A program made the position numbers and the translations under genes. A DNA stretch of 64,000 nt from Microvirga sp052114605 (GTDB taxonomy: Bacteria > Pseudomonadota > Alphaproteobacteria > Rhizobiales > Beijerinckiaceae). Positions 49,154-58,359 of the stretch are shown piece by piece (the stretch's first letter is position 1; each line of letters opens with the position of its first letter). Below the pieces are notes generated by a model that did not search any database, had not been told where the DNA came from, and was given only the letters and a program-made list of their open reading frames with translations. The stretch lies in assembly GCF_052114605.1 (NCBI RefSeq), contig NZ_JBFRFB010000005.1, positions 62,001 through 126,000 of the forward strand, written 5' to 3'.

Positions 49154-51337
49154 TCAGGCCCCCTTCAGGATAAGACGCGCATCCGCGATGCAGCCGCCGG
49201 GTTTGTCTCGCGTGATGATGACGGGATTCAAATCGAGTACGTCGAGCGCGTCGCCGAGCGCGAGTGCGTAATCGCCCACTTGTGCGACCAGCGATGCAAG
49301 CGCATCGATATCGGCCACGGGTCCCCCGCGAAAGCCATCGAGGAAGCGATGCGAGCCGCTTGCCTTGATGGCTCTCATCACATCCGCTTTGGTAAAAGGC
49401 GTCACGAGCGGGGCCGTCTGGCCCAGAACTTCGAGCATGCGTCCGCCCATGCCGAGAACGACGACAGTTCCGAATGTCACGTCACGCTTGGCCCCGACAT
49501 AGAACTCGACGCCGTCGTTCAACTGCTCGGCGACGAAAATGCCCTCGTTCGGTTCGCTTCCGATCGGCGGAGACACACATTCGATCAGGCGGGAGAAGGT
49601 CTCGCCCGCGTTCTCGGGAGTGACGTTCAGCGCCACGCCGCCGATATCGCTCTTGTGAACGACTCGCGAGGTGTCGATCTTCATGACGGCCTTGCCGCCG
49701 ACCTCGCGCACCAGGGCTTCGGCCTCTGATGCGGTTCGCGCAATGCCGTTGCGGGTCACAGGCAATCCGTTGGCGGCGAGAATCGAGAACAAGTCCCCTT
49801 GAGAAACCAAACCGTTCTGCCAGGCTGTAGGACGAGCGGCCTGGCCCAACACGCTGATCTGTTGCGGATCCTGCTGGCGGTCGCGCAGATAGGCGGAGTA
49901 ACGGGCGAGATGGGCGATAGCCTTCAGTCCCTCGCGTGCACCTCGCAGAGCCGGGACACCCGCCGCCGAAATCTCGGCCATGATCTCGTCGTCATACCGG
50001 GTCGATTGGCAGGTCATGACGGCAGTTGGAACATCGGCCTCGTAGGATTCCTTTGCCGCCGCCCCCATGATTTCGCGATTGAGCGACAGCTGACTGTTTT
50101 CACCCTCGCGATGGAATCCCTGCACGACCAGAACCATATCGATTGAAGGGTCGGCCGCGACGGCGCGAATGGCGCCCCGCATGCGATCTTCATAGGTTCC
50201 CGAGAAGTTGAACCCGGTGCCCGCATCGACCGGGTTGCGCGGCAGCACGTCGGCGGGAAGAGCAAGCCATTCCTGGAGGGCGGCAAGCGTCCACTCCGAG
50301 AGCTGAGGCATGTCGATGCCCATCGTCTCGCAAAGATCCGTGACGTTTCCGAGTTCACCACCGGACGTGCCGAGCATCCCGATACGGGTTGCCGCCAGAT
50401 CCGGCTTCACCTTCATGAGCAATTCGACCGTCTGAGCCAGTTCATCGAAATCTTCGACAAGGATGATGCCTGCCTGCTCGAAAGCCTGGCGATAGATGGC
50501 GCCGGACCCTGCAAGCGCGCCGGTATGACCGCGGGAAACTTCTCCGCCCTTCTCCGTCAACCCAGCCTTGAGCACCACAATGGGCTTGCCGGCCCGATGG
50601 GCGCGGGCAGCAAGATCGAACAGAGCGTATGGTCGCCGCAACTCCTCGATGAAACATACGATGAGCTTGGTCTCAGAATCATCGATGGCCTGAGCGATCA
50701 GGTCTTCCGTCGTCGTCACCGCTTCGTTGCCGGTGCTGGCCGCAAACGAAATGCCATGCTCGCTTGCGATATGCATCAGAATGCCCGCAACGGAGCCGCT
50801 TTGGCTGATCAGGGCGATAGGACCCTTCTTCAAGCTCGCCGAGATCCGGAAGCTCGACAATGAGACGCCATTAGTCAGATTGACCAGACCGAGGCAGTTC
50901 GGCCCGAGCGCAGCGATCCCAGCCTCTGCACAGGCGCGCTGCAATTCCTGCTCGCGCTGGACGCCCGCTTCTCCGCGTTCGGCAAACCCGCCGGAATGGA
51001 TCATGAGCCCCTTGGCTCCGCAGGCAATCGCCTCATGCACGGCCGGAAGGACCTTCTCGTCCGGCAGGTTGATGATGACGAGCTCAGGCGAAACGGGAAG
51101 CGAGGACAGATCCTTCCAGCATTTGCGATCCAGGATCGTGTCCCGCGTCGGATTGATGAGGAATATCTCGCCGGAATATCCGAGGTCGCGATTGGTATCG
51201 AGAAACCGCGTCGTGAAGCTGACGCTGCTGATGCGGCCGCTGGCGCCGACGAGAGCGATGGAAGCGGGATTGGAGAAAGCCTTCCAACCTTCCATGCTAA
51301 GGCCGTTCTTTGTGCGATGATCGAAAGGCGCGTTCAC
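49154..51337 (-). CDS. ADP-forming acyl-CoA synthetase
   Basis: This 727-residue protein has the full layout of NDP-forming acyl-CoA synthetases (acetate-CoA ligase family): a CoA-binding domain (SIALVGASGR), two succinyl-CoA-ligase-like domains (LISQSGSVAGI), a His-bearing segment RGHTGALAGS where His is phosphorylated, and a C-terminal ATP-grasp domain (GLPVTRNGIA onward). Members use acetate, propionate, aryl acids or branched acids. It is in the operon with hydratases and an importer, which suggests it activates the carboxylate released from the imported substrate. Confidence 0.88.
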   Translation of the reverse strand: MNAPFDHRTKNGLSMEGWKAFSNPASIALVGASGRISSVSFTTRFLDTNRDLGYSGEIFLINPTRDTILDRKCWKDLSSLPVSPELVIINLPDEKVLPAVHEAIACGAKGLMIHSGGFAERGEAGVQREQELQRACAEAGIAALGPNCLGLVNLTNGVSLSSFRISASLKKGPIALISQSGSVAGILMHIASEHGISFAASTGNEAVTTTEDLIAQAIDDSETKLIVCFIEELRRPYALFDLAARAHRAGKPIVVLKAGLTEKGGEVSRGHTGALAGSGAIYRQAFEQAGIILVEDFDELAQTVELLMKVKPDLAATRIGMLGTSGGELGNVTDLCETMGIDMPQLSEWTLAALQEWLALPADVLPRNPVDAGTGFNFSGTYEDRMRGAIRAVAADPSIDMVLVVQGFHREGENSQLSLNREIMGAAAKESYEADVPTAVMTCQSTRYDDEIMAEISAAGVPALRGAREGLKAIAHLARYSAYLRDRQQDPQQISVLGQAARPTAWQNGLVSQGDLFSILAANGLPVTRNGIARTASEAEALVREVGGKAVMKIDTSRVVHKSDIGGVALNVTPENAGETFSRLIECVSPPIGSEPNEGIFVAEQLNDGVEFYVGAKRDVTFGTVVVLGMGGRMLEVLGQTAPLVTPFTKADVMRAIKASGSHRFLDGFRGGPVADIDALASLVAQVGDYALALGDALDVLDLNPVIITRDKPGGCIADARLILKGA

Positions 51338-51367
51338 AAGGTTCTCCTGGCTTATCTGATGTCGGGC

Positions 51368-52405
51368 TTACACCGCCAAATGCGCGTCAGCCGGTTCTGC
51401 AAGCGCCATGTCGATGGCGGCGAGGTGTTTCAGCTTTTCGGATTGCGGCAGAAAAGAACCGATGAAGCTGTTGCGTGCGAGCTGAACGATCTCGGCGTCC
51501 GTGAGTCCCAGCGTCTTTCGGCACTCGTCGTATTCCGTATTGACGTAGCCTCCGAAATACGGCGGATCGTCTGAGTTCACAGTGACCAGCAAGCCTGCCC
51601 GCAGCAAACGCGCGACATTGTGCTTCGCCAGTGTCGGAAACACTTTCAGGCACACGTTGGACAAGGGGCACACCGTCAGCGGGATCTGCTCTTCCGCAAG
51701 GCGGGCCATCAGGTTCGAATCCTCTTCGCAGCGGACGCCGTGGTCGATGCGGTCGACTTTCAGGATGTCGAGAGCCTCCCAAATGTATTCCGGCGGCCCC
51801 TCTTCACCGGCATGGGCCGTCGTTTTCCAGCCCATGTCGCGCGCTTCATCGAACATGCGCTCGAAGAGGCGTGGCGGGTGGCCGACCTCCATGCTTGCGA
51901 GGCCGAGCGCCATGATCCGGTCGCGATAGGGCTTGACCGTCTGGAGCATCGCCAGCCCCTCCTCGCCGCCCCAATTGCGCTGGCATCCGATGATCACGCC
52001 GCCGGTCATGCCGAAATCGACCTTGGCAAGTTCCACCGCATCCAGGACCGCTTCCAGGGCTTCGATTGCGTCGACACCGCGTTTCGACGCCCCCTGCGGC
52101 GCGAACGCCACTTCCGCATGCATGACCTCGTCCTGCCTGACGCGGCGCATGTAGGCATAGGTCATGTCATGAAAGTCGCGCCCCGTGCGCAGGACCTGCG
52201 AATTGCTGCGGTATACGGCGCCGAAACCGGCGAGATTGTCGAACTCGTAAGTGGCGCGCAGGGTCTCGATGGTCTTGTGGGGAAAGTCGATCCCGTTCCT
52301 CTCCGCGAATGCGAGCACCATCTCCGGCTCGATGGAGCCCTCGATATGCAGGTGCAGTTCGGCCTTGGGCAACCGCGCGATCAACGCCTCTTCGGACAGG
52401 GTCAT
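51368..52405 (-). CDS. Adenosine/adenine deaminase family protein
   Basis: This 345-residue zinc amidohydrolase removes an amino group, classically from adenosine or adenine. Metal and catalytic motifs are complete: HLHIEGS (first two His), HAGEEGPPEYIWEAL (third His and catalytic Glu), DRIDHGVR, and TVNSDDPPYFGG (catalytic Asp pair). The GEEGPPEYIW wording is close to adenine deaminase-type members. Acting on a modified or N-substituted adenine is possible because of the surrounding acyl-CoA genes, but that is inference. It starts 10 bp after the MaoC-like gene. Confidence 0.88.
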   Translation of the reverse strand: MTLSEEALIARLPKAELHLHIEGSIEPEMVLAFAERNGIDFPHKTIETLRATYEFDNLAGFGAVYRSNSQVLRTGRDFHDMTYAYMRRVRQDEVMHAEVAFAPQGASKRGVDAIEALEAVLDAVELAKVDFGMTGGVIIGCQRNWGGEEGLAMLQTVKPYRDRIMALGLASMEVGHPPRLFERMFDEARDMGWKTTAHAGEEGPPEYIWEALDILKVDRIDHGVRCEEDSNLMARLAEEQIPLTVCPLSNVCLKVFPTLAKHNVARLLRAGLLVTVNSDDPPYFGGYVNTEYDECRKTLGLTDAEIVQLARNSFIGSFLPQSEKLKHLAAIDMALAEPADAHLAV

Positions 52406-52415
52406 TCACTCTCTC

Positions 52416-53468
52416 CTATCGCGCCGGCGCCGGGCCTGATCGGCTCTCGAGCTCGATCTCGGCCGTGCCGCTGTTCGTGCGGAAACCGAGTTCGCTGTTG
52501 CACCAGATATCGAGTTCGACGAGGCAGCGGCCCTCAAGCATGTATTTCCGCTTCACGCGGGCGCCGCAGATGATCTTGTAGCCGACCAGCACCCATTCTT
52601 CGTTGCGCTGGGAGATCCTGGTGATCCAGCTATTGGGGCCGCCCCAACGGCTCAGCATGGCTCCGAACCATTGAACGCGCAGGACACCCGGCGCGAAGGC
52701 ATCCGGAATATGCCCGGTCCGACCGATCCGGTCATAGCCGGTGCCGATGGTCGCGGCATTGAAACGGCCGATATCGAACGCCATCAACGGACCAAGCTCC
52801 CACGACGGAAGCTCGTCGCCTTCGTTCACATCCTCGAAGAAGCGCGGCTCGTCGTAACGCCTGACGGGCGTGGGCTGGGTTCCGGGAAGAAGCGGCGGCG
52901 TGGGAACATTGCGCGTGAACTGTCCCTTCGGCAGCGGAGGATAGGCTTGGCCGACTCCGCCGTTGGAGGCGACGTCGGAACCGCTGAACCTGAAGCTGTA
53001 GGAGTTGAGCTTTGCAACAATCTCGCCGCGCTGGTTCGTGAAGCGCATGCCTTCCTTGACCAGCACGCAATCGCCGAGCTTGCGCGACTTCTTGATCGTG
53101 GCATCCTCGATCTTGCCGTAGGACAGGATCGTGTCGCCGGGGCGGACAGGCTTGTAGAATTCCCATTCTTCAGTTGCATTGTCGGCATTGCTGAGTTCTT
53201 TGCCCGAAGCATCCAGGATCCCTGGGAATTTGCTCAGCCATGCGGGCGAGCCATGTGCGTAGAGATATCCGGGCGGTGCGATGATGCTGCGCCAGCGCGT
53301 GCCCGCCGCGTAATCATCTTCGAGGTAGAGCGCATTGATGTCAGGCACTGCATAGGCGAAGTGGCGAATGCCGTCACGCGTGACGCCGTAGTTGTATTGC
53401 TCTGGCTGTGGCACGTCCTTGCCGACGAACGCCATGAATTCCGAAATGTCGAGAGATGTGTCCTGCAT
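52416..53468 (-). CDS. MaoC-like dehydratase (two hot-dog domains)
   Basis: This 350-residue protein has an N-terminal MaoC-like (FAS1-type) dehydratase region and a C-terminal hot-dog domain. Visible features are the RWRSIIAPPGYLYAHG segment, PVRPGDTI (typical hot-dog strand turn), FFEDVNEGDELPS and the late FAPGVLRVQWFGAML. It probably hydrates or dehydrates a CoA thioester, with the substrate unknown. It is the first gene of the operon. The start is uncertain: an in-frame ATG 18 bp earlier is another option, and neither has a strong ribosome binding site. Confidence 0.78.
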   Translation of the reverse strand: MQDTSLDISEFMAFVGKDVPQPEQYNYGVTRDGIRHFAYAVPDINALYLEDDYAAGTRWRSIIAPPGYLYAHGSPAWLSKFPGILDASGKELSNADNATEEWEFYKPVRPGDTILSYGKIEDATIKKSRKLGDCVLVKEGMRFTNQRGEIVAKLNSYSFRFSGSDVASNGGVGQAYPPLPKGQFTRNVPTPPLLPGTQPTPVRRYDEPRFFEDVNEGDELPSWELGPLMAFDIGRFNAATIGTGYDRIGRTGHIPDAFAPGVLRVQWFGAMLSRWGGPNSWITRISQRNEEWVLVGYKIICGARVKRKYMLEGRCLVELDIWCNSELGFRTNSGTAEIELESRSGPAPAR

Positions 53469-53678
53469 GAGGCAACAGTTCTCCATGCGCGACCCAGCCA
53501 TGCCGGACGCGTTCAGCCTGCGAAAATTGGAAGACTCCCAGTGGGCCGCGACCAACGCTCTCTATCGGAGCTTGAAGCGGTGACGGCCTAATTTTTGTTC
53601 CCGTTTATTATGATTGCAGGATAGACCGCGAAATTTCCCAATGACAAATATTATTTTTCGGAAGGCGTGCTCTATAAA
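53469..53678. other. Promoter region of the catabolic operon
   Basis: About 210 bp lie between the LysR gene and the operon. This is AT-richer than the flanking genes, with a stretch AATATTATTTTT. It should hold the operon promoter and the LysR site, but I could not assign a convincing T-N11-A palindrome. Confidence 0.4.
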
Positions 53679-54587
53679 TTAGATCGCTCTTTCTGTCATA
53701 TCATCCATCGCTTTCACGATCACGCCGGCCAGCCGCAAAGCGGCGGATGATGGATGTGCCGAAGTAACAAGCGACAGAGAAGAGGGTTCTACCTGACTGT
53801 CGGACAGCGGAACAAAGGCGAGCTGTCGGCTTCTGATTTCCGAGAGGATCTCGGCGCGGGTCAAGAGAGCAACGCCTATTCGTCTGAAGACCATGGCCTT
53901 CATGAAAGCGAAGTTGTTGCACGCCGCAACCGGATTGAGAGTTACTCCGCACGATGCCAGAGCGGACTCGATGCTGTTGCGGATGAGCAGACCTTCCTCA
54001 GGCAGGATTAAAGGCAGATCGCGGCATTCCGACAACTCGATGCTCGTCCGATGCGTCAACGGATGATCCGGCAGCATCGCCAGGCCCGGCGTCAACGAAA
54101 CCGAATGTTCGACGCGCATGACCCGATAGGAGGTCGACATGAAGGTCAAGCCGACATCGGCATTTCCGTTGAGCACCATTTCCCGCACGCCGCCACCGCC
54201 GACTACGTGGGTGGAAATCATCACGTGAGGATAGTCGGCATGAAAGTCGGCGAGAATGCCTGCCAGGAGATCACCGGCAATCGCCTCCGCCACAGCAAGT
54301 GTGATCCTGCCGCTGGCGAGACCCTGAATGTTCTTGATCTCGGACTGGACGTTCTCGAATTCGCGCTTCCAGCGCTTGAGATTGTAGATCAGGTGCTCGC
54401 CCGCCGGCGTAAGCCGTAGGCCCTGCGGCAACCGATCGAAGAGCGGCGTGCCGAGTTCCTCCTCGGCCATGATGATCTGCCGGTTGATCGCGGACGGCGC
54501 GATGTTCAACCATTCTGCTGCGCTGCGGAGTGAACCGCGGCGCGCAACCTCTTCGATATATCGCCCAAATCTAGAAAAGACAGGCAT
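53679..54587 (-). CDS. LysR family transcriptional regulator
   Basis: This 302-residue protein has the N-terminal winged helix (MPVFSRFGRYIEEVARRGSLRSAAEWLNIAPSAINRQI...) and a C-terminal periplasmic-binding-like effector domain (LILPEEGLLIR and nearby blocks). The start MPVFSRF is at 54587; the longer frame is antisense to the neighbouring gene. It is on the same strand as the seven-gene catabolic operon and upstream of it, so it is the likely regulator. Confidence 0.9.
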   Translation of the reverse strand: MPVFSRFGRYIEEVARRGSLRSAAEWLNIAPSAINRQIIMAEEELGTPLFDRLPQGLRLTPAGEHLIYNLKRWKREFENVQSEIKNIQGLASGRITLAVAEAIAGDLLAGILADFHADYPHVMISTHVVGGGGVREMVLNGNADVGLTFMSTSYRVMRVEHSVSLTPGLAMLPDHPLTHRTSIELSECRDLPLILPEEGLLIRNSIESALASCGVTLNPVAACNNFAFMKAMVFRRIGVALLTRAEILSEIRSRQLAFVPLSDSQVEPSSLSLVTSAHPSSAALRLAGVIVKAMDDMTERAI

Positions 54588-54715
54588 GCATGGCTCCGGT
54601 GTGTCAGGCCGATCCGGGACATGCACTATGGCACATGCCTGATGCTCCTGGGCAAGTGGTGTCGTGACCGCAGAGGAGGCAAGCTGCGAATAAAATTTGG
54701 CGTTGTGAAAGAATC

Positions 54716-56095
54716 TTAATCGACCGGCTTCAAGTCTCCCAGGACTGTCGGGATCAGTTCCGAGACCGTCGGATGGATTGGGACGGCCCATTGCAGAGTC
54801 GCGTAATCTGCTCCGGCATTCATCATGTCCAGGATGCCGTGAATGGCCTCGTCGCCACTTGTTCCCAGAATAGTGGCGCCGAGAATAAGCTTCGTCTCGG
54901 CATCGGCAATGATTTTGATGAAGCCCTTGGTCTCGTCCTTTTCGATCGCGCGGCCCACCCGCGTCATGGGCCGTTTCGAGACCAAAATTTTGCGACCGGA
55001 TTTGTGTGCTTCCGTCTCCGACAGGCCGACACGACCGAGTGGCGGATCGACATAAAGAGCATAGCCGGAAATCCGTTCGCTCACGCGCCGGGACGCACCG
55101 TCGAGCAGATTGGCCGCAACGATCTCGTAATCGTTGTAGGCGGTGTGGGTGAAAGCACCTCGACCATTGCAATCACCCAAGGCCCAGATACCCGGCACAT
55201 TCGTCGCAAGCGTATCATCGACGCCGATCGTGCCGCGCGCATCAACGGCAATGCCGGCCTTGTCGAGGCCGAGATCATCCGTATTGGGGCGCCGTCCCAC
55301 GGCAAGCAGAACATGCGATCCCACGACGACCGGATCACCCGAGGCGCAATCCACATCGACGGCCACGCCATCCGCATGCGGCTTGAACCCGATGCAGGTG
55401 GCGTTGGTGCGAACAGCAATTCCTTCGTCGGTGAGAATATCGCGGATGGCTTCCGACACATCCTCATCCTCGCGGGCGACGAGACGCGGGCCTTTCTCGA
55501 CCACGGTGACCTCAGCGCCGAAGCGGCGATACATCTGCGCGAATTCAAGCCCGATATAGCTTCCGCCGACCACGACCAGATGGCGCGGGAGCGTGTCGAG
55601 CTTCAGGATCGAGGTGTTCGTGAGATAATCCACCGTGCCGACACCGGGCATATCCGGAATGCTAGCGCGCCCGCCGACATTGATGAAGATCCGCGGCGCT
55701 TTCAGAAGCGTGTCGCCGACACGAATGGTATCAGGCCCTTCGAAACGTGCATGGCCTTCAACGACGGTGAGACCACTCATGTTGCGCAGCCATGTTTCGA
55801 CATTCGTGCGAGCCTTGGTCGAGACATTGTCGGCACGGGCTTTGACCCGTTTCATATCGACCCTGATGGGGTTGTCGATCAGAACGCCGTAATCCGCGCC
55901 TCTGCGAGCAAGATGAGCGGCATAGGCGCTCGCAACCAGCGTCTTGGTCGGCATGCATCCGGTGTTGACGCAGGTCCCGCCGAAGAGCTTGCGCTCGATC
56001 AGGGCAGTTTTCATGCCCGCCGCCGTCAGGCGGCCGGCCAAAGGCGGCCCCGCCTGTCCGGCACCGATGATGATGGCATCGAAGGTCTGGGTCAT
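54716..56095 (-). CDS. FAD-dependent pyridine nucleotide-disulfide oxidoreductase (MerA/Lpd-like)
   Basis: This 459-residue class I flavin disulfide reductase has the FAD loop IIIGAGQAGPPLAGRL, the redox pair in GGTCVNTGCMPTKT, the NAD(P) loop VVGGSYIGLEFAQ and the second FAD motif IWALGDCNGRG. The C-terminal dimer base HPTVSE is intact. There is no heavy-metal domain, and the MPTKT wording differs from lipoamide dehydrogenase PSKA, so the substrate is uncertain. Its start overlaps the stop of the DUF4126 membrane-protein gene by 4 bp. Confidence 0.88.
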   Translation of the reverse strand: MTQTFDAIIIGAGQAGPPLAGRLTAAGMKTALIERKLFGGTCVNTGCMPTKTLVASAYAAHLARRGADYGVLIDNPIRVDMKRVKARADNVSTKARTNVETWLRNMSGLTVVEGHARFEGPDTIRVGDTLLKAPRIFINVGGRASIPDMPGVGTVDYLTNTSILKLDTLPRHLVVVGGSYIGLEFAQMYRRFGAEVTVVEKGPRLVAREDEDVSEAIRDILTDEGIAVRTNATCIGFKPHADGVAVDVDCASGDPVVVGSHVLLAVGRRPNTDDLGLDKAGIAVDARGTIGVDDTLATNVPGIWALGDCNGRGAFTHTAYNDYEIVAANLLDGASRRVSERISGYALYVDPPLGRVGLSETEAHKSGRKILVSKRPMTRVGRAIEKDETKGFIKIIADAETKLILGATILGTSGDEAIHGILDMMNAGADYATLQWAVPIHPTVSELIPTVLGDLKPVD

Positions 56096-56556
56096 GACAC
56101 AGCTCCCACAATCAGGACCGCCCCAATAAGCGCGATGGCATCCTCGATCAAGGCGGCGGGAAAATCCTTGCCGAGGGCTGCCGCCAGACGCGCCCTGCCG
56201 GCCGCTCCGCCAAGCGTGCCGATGATGCCGCCAACGGCGCCGGCCACCAGCCCTCCGATGAACAAGCCGCCCTGCACCGTGATGGCCGCGCCACACAGCG
56301 TACCGACGATAATTCGGGTTGCGAAGGGGAGCAGAAGCTTACGGCTCGGCGTTGTGGGAAGCTTGTCGCCGATCAGTTCCCCGATGGCGAGAACCGTCAT
56401 GATCCAGGGCGTGACGCGGTACCCCAGAAACGCGAGCCAGGTATCGCCGAGATTGAGGATGCCAAGATAGGCCGCCCAGCTGACGGCGGCAGGCGCCGTC
56501 ATAGCGCGCAGTCCGGCGACCGCTCCGATCAGAAGCGCCAAGAGGTAAAGGGTCAT
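56092..56556 (-). CDS. DUF4126 family membrane protein
   Basis: This 154-residue protein has four to five hydrophobic segments. The start MTLYLLALLIGAVAGLRAMTAPAAVSWAA and a glycine-rich GGLVAGAVGGIIGTLGGAAG turn match DUF4126. The ATG at 56556 has a GGAG upstream; a longer frame does not match. The gene is coupled (4-bp overlap) to the flavin reductase, so the two may act together, possibly in membrane-linked redox. Function is unknown. Confidence 0.75.
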   Translation of the reverse strand: MTLYLLALLIGAVAGLRAMTAPAAVSWAAYLGILNLGDTWLAFLGYRVTPWIMTVLAIGELIGDKLPTTPSRKLLLPFATRIIVGTLCGAAITVQGGLFIGGLVAGAVGGIIGTLGGAAGRARLAAALGKDFPAALIEDAIALIGAVLIVGAVS

Positions 56557-56680
56557 CCCGCCATCTCCATGAGTCCTGCTCAGGTTGAGCATATGGAGCG
56601 CGCTTCTCAATCCTCCACGGAAAAGGGCACCCTTGATGAGGACGCCCTTCATGAAATGACGGCTTGCGCTGCCAATAACC

Positions 56681-57457
56681 TCAGCGACGCAGAGAAGTGA
56701 GCGCGAACATCGCGCCTTGCGGATCCATACCGTGCGCGATCCAGGCGCCGCCCGGAACCTCTTCGGGGCCGAACAGGATCCGGCCTCCATTGGCGGTCAC
56801 GCGCGAGACCGCGGCATCGAGCTCGGGTACGTTGATGTAATAGAGCCAGAACGGCGCGGGCACGTGTTCCGGCTTGGTCATCATGCCGCCAATGGTATCG
56901 TTGCCCGCTGCGAACAGCTGGTAGATCCCCATGGGACCCATATCCATGGTCTCTGCCTTCGTCCATCCGAACTGGCCGGCATAGAAATCGAAGGCGCTCG
57001 CTCCATCAGCTGCATAAAGCTCGCGCCAACCGATATGGCCTGGCGCTCCCATGGGAGCCGGTGGGGCGTCCGTACCATGAGGCTGAAAGAGCACGAAGAC
57101 CGCCCCCTGCGGATCGGCGACGACGGAGAAGCGGCCGACATTGGGAATGTCGTCGGGCTGCCGGTGAATGGCGCCACCTGCTTCCTTGAGCCTGAGCGTG
57201 GCCGCATCCACGTCGCCGACGCCGACATATCCGACCCATCCCGGGCCGCCGCCGAGATCGCACACTTCGGGAGGCACCGTCATCACGCCCGCAACGCTTC
57301 GGTCACCCGCATTCATGATTGTGTAGCGCATTTCGGGGTGGCCGGAATCCTGCGACGTCCACCCGATGACGGCGCGGTAGAAAGCCTCGGCGGCTTCCCC
57401 ATCCGTCGTCACGAGTTCGTACCAGACAAAGGGATTGGGAGAGTTCGACATTGTCAT
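56681..57457 (-). CDS. VOC family protein with two glyoxalase-like domains
   Basis: This 258-residue protein has two vicinal-oxygen-chelate modules, the first from FVWYELVTTDGEAAEAFY and the second from GWRELYAADGASAFDFY. It has VADPQGAVFVLFQ and MDPQGAMFAL metal-side strands. The family includes glyoxalase-like, fosfomycin-resistance and dioxygenase proteins; the activity is unknown. It is the last gene of the small minus-strand cluster. Confidence 0.85.
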   Translation of the reverse strand: MTMSNSPNPFVWYELVTTDGEAAEAFYRAVIGWTSQDSGHPEMRYTIMNAGDRSVAGVMTVPPEVCDLGGGPGWVGYVGVGDVDAATLRLKEAGGAIHRQPDDIPNVGRFSVVADPQGAVFVLFQPHGTDAPPAPMGAPGHIGWRELYAADGASAFDFYAGQFGWTKAETMDMGPMGIYQLFAAGNDTIGGMMTKPEHVPAPFWLYYINVPELDAAVSRVTANGGRILFGPEEVPGGAWIAHGMDPQGAMFALTSLRR

Positions 57458-57507
57458 GATCTTTCGGATTGCGAGCGAGGAAGCTGTTGCGGGCTCGATG
57501 CTCAGGC

Positions 57508-57876
57508 TCAGCCCTGCTTCTCGTTGGTGTCGATAAGGGGCGTGAAGCCGCCCCAGAACATGCGCTTGGTGTCGAACGGCATGTCGGTCATGCTCAGCCT
57601 GGGATCTGTCATGATCTTCTGGTTAGCCTCGTCGCGCACTGCCTTCGAGGGCCAGACGATCCAGGAGAACACCACGTTCTCGCCAGCCTCGGCCTTCACT
57701 GCTTTTTTGAAATCGGTGACTTCGCCATCCGGAATGTCGTCGCCCCAGCATTCGACGATATGCAGCGCACCGAATTCCTTGAAGACCGGCGCGGCGATGG
57801 CCGCAACCTTGCGATAGGCCTCCCGGTTCTCGTTCGGCACGGCGATCACGAAACCATCGACATAGCTCATCGTCAT
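57508..57876 (-). CDS. DUF1428 domain protein
   Basis: This 122-residue protein starts MTMSYVDGFVIAVPNENREAYRK and has ALHIVECWGDDIPDGEVTDF and MPFDTKRMFWGGF blocks typical of DUF1428 (YbaA-like) proteins of dimeric ferredoxin-like fold. The role is unknown. It lies between two VOC genes and a YciI gene. Confidence 0.85.
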   Translation of the reverse strand: MTMSYVDGFVIAVPNENREAYRKVAAIAAPVFKEFGALHIVECWGDDIPDGEVTDFKKAVKAEAGENVVFSWIVWPSKAVRDEANQKIMTDPRLSMTDMPFDTKRMFWGGFTPLIDTNEKQG

Positions 57877-57921
57877 TTCCTCACTGATTCCGCTTCAGCT
57901 TTCACACAGCAACAATCTGCC

Positions 57922-58359
57922 TCAATGGCCGGCCATTTGCTCGCGGTTGCGGTCGTGCAACTCGGAGATTTCCGGGCTCATGACCTCAGCAAAATCCGCC
58001 ATCTCGTAGAGCGGTCGGATCTCGATCTCGCTAGGCCCTGGCATCGGGTTGGGACAGCGCTTTACCCATTCGACCGCTTCAGTCAGATCCTTGACCTGCC
58101 AGAGCCAAAAACCGGCGACCAGTTCGTTGGTGGCGGCGAACGGCCCGTCGATAACGGTGCGGCTCGCGCCGTCGAAGGCCACGCGCTTGCCTTCAGACGA
58201 CGGCTTCAATCCATCACCCGCCTGCATGATGCCGGCATTGACGAGCTCTTCATTGAACTTGCCCATGGCCTCAAAGAGCTCGCTCGAGGGCATGAGGCCC
58301 GCTTCGCTGTCCTTCGTCGCCTTCACGAGAACCATCACACGCATTGCCGTGTCCCCCAT
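57922..58359 (-). CDS. YciI family protein
   Basis: This 145-residue protein has a ferredoxin-like YCII domain (MRVMVLVKATKDSEAG..., GPFAATNELVAGFWLWQVKD, EIRPLYEMADF). Many alphaproteobacterial YciI proteins carry a SnoaL- or sigma-factor partner; none is present here. The ATG at 58359 overlaps the stop of the previous VOC gene by one base (TGATG), which suggests coupling; the ATG at 58344 is an alternative. Confidence 0.85.
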   Translation of the reverse strand: MGDTAMRVMVLVKATKDSEAGLMPSSELFEAMGKFNEELVNAGIMQAGDGLKPSSEGKRVAFDGASRTVIDGPFAATNELVAGFWLWQVKDLTEAVEWVKRCPNPMPGPSEIEIRPLYEMADFAEVMSPEISELHDRNREQMAGH

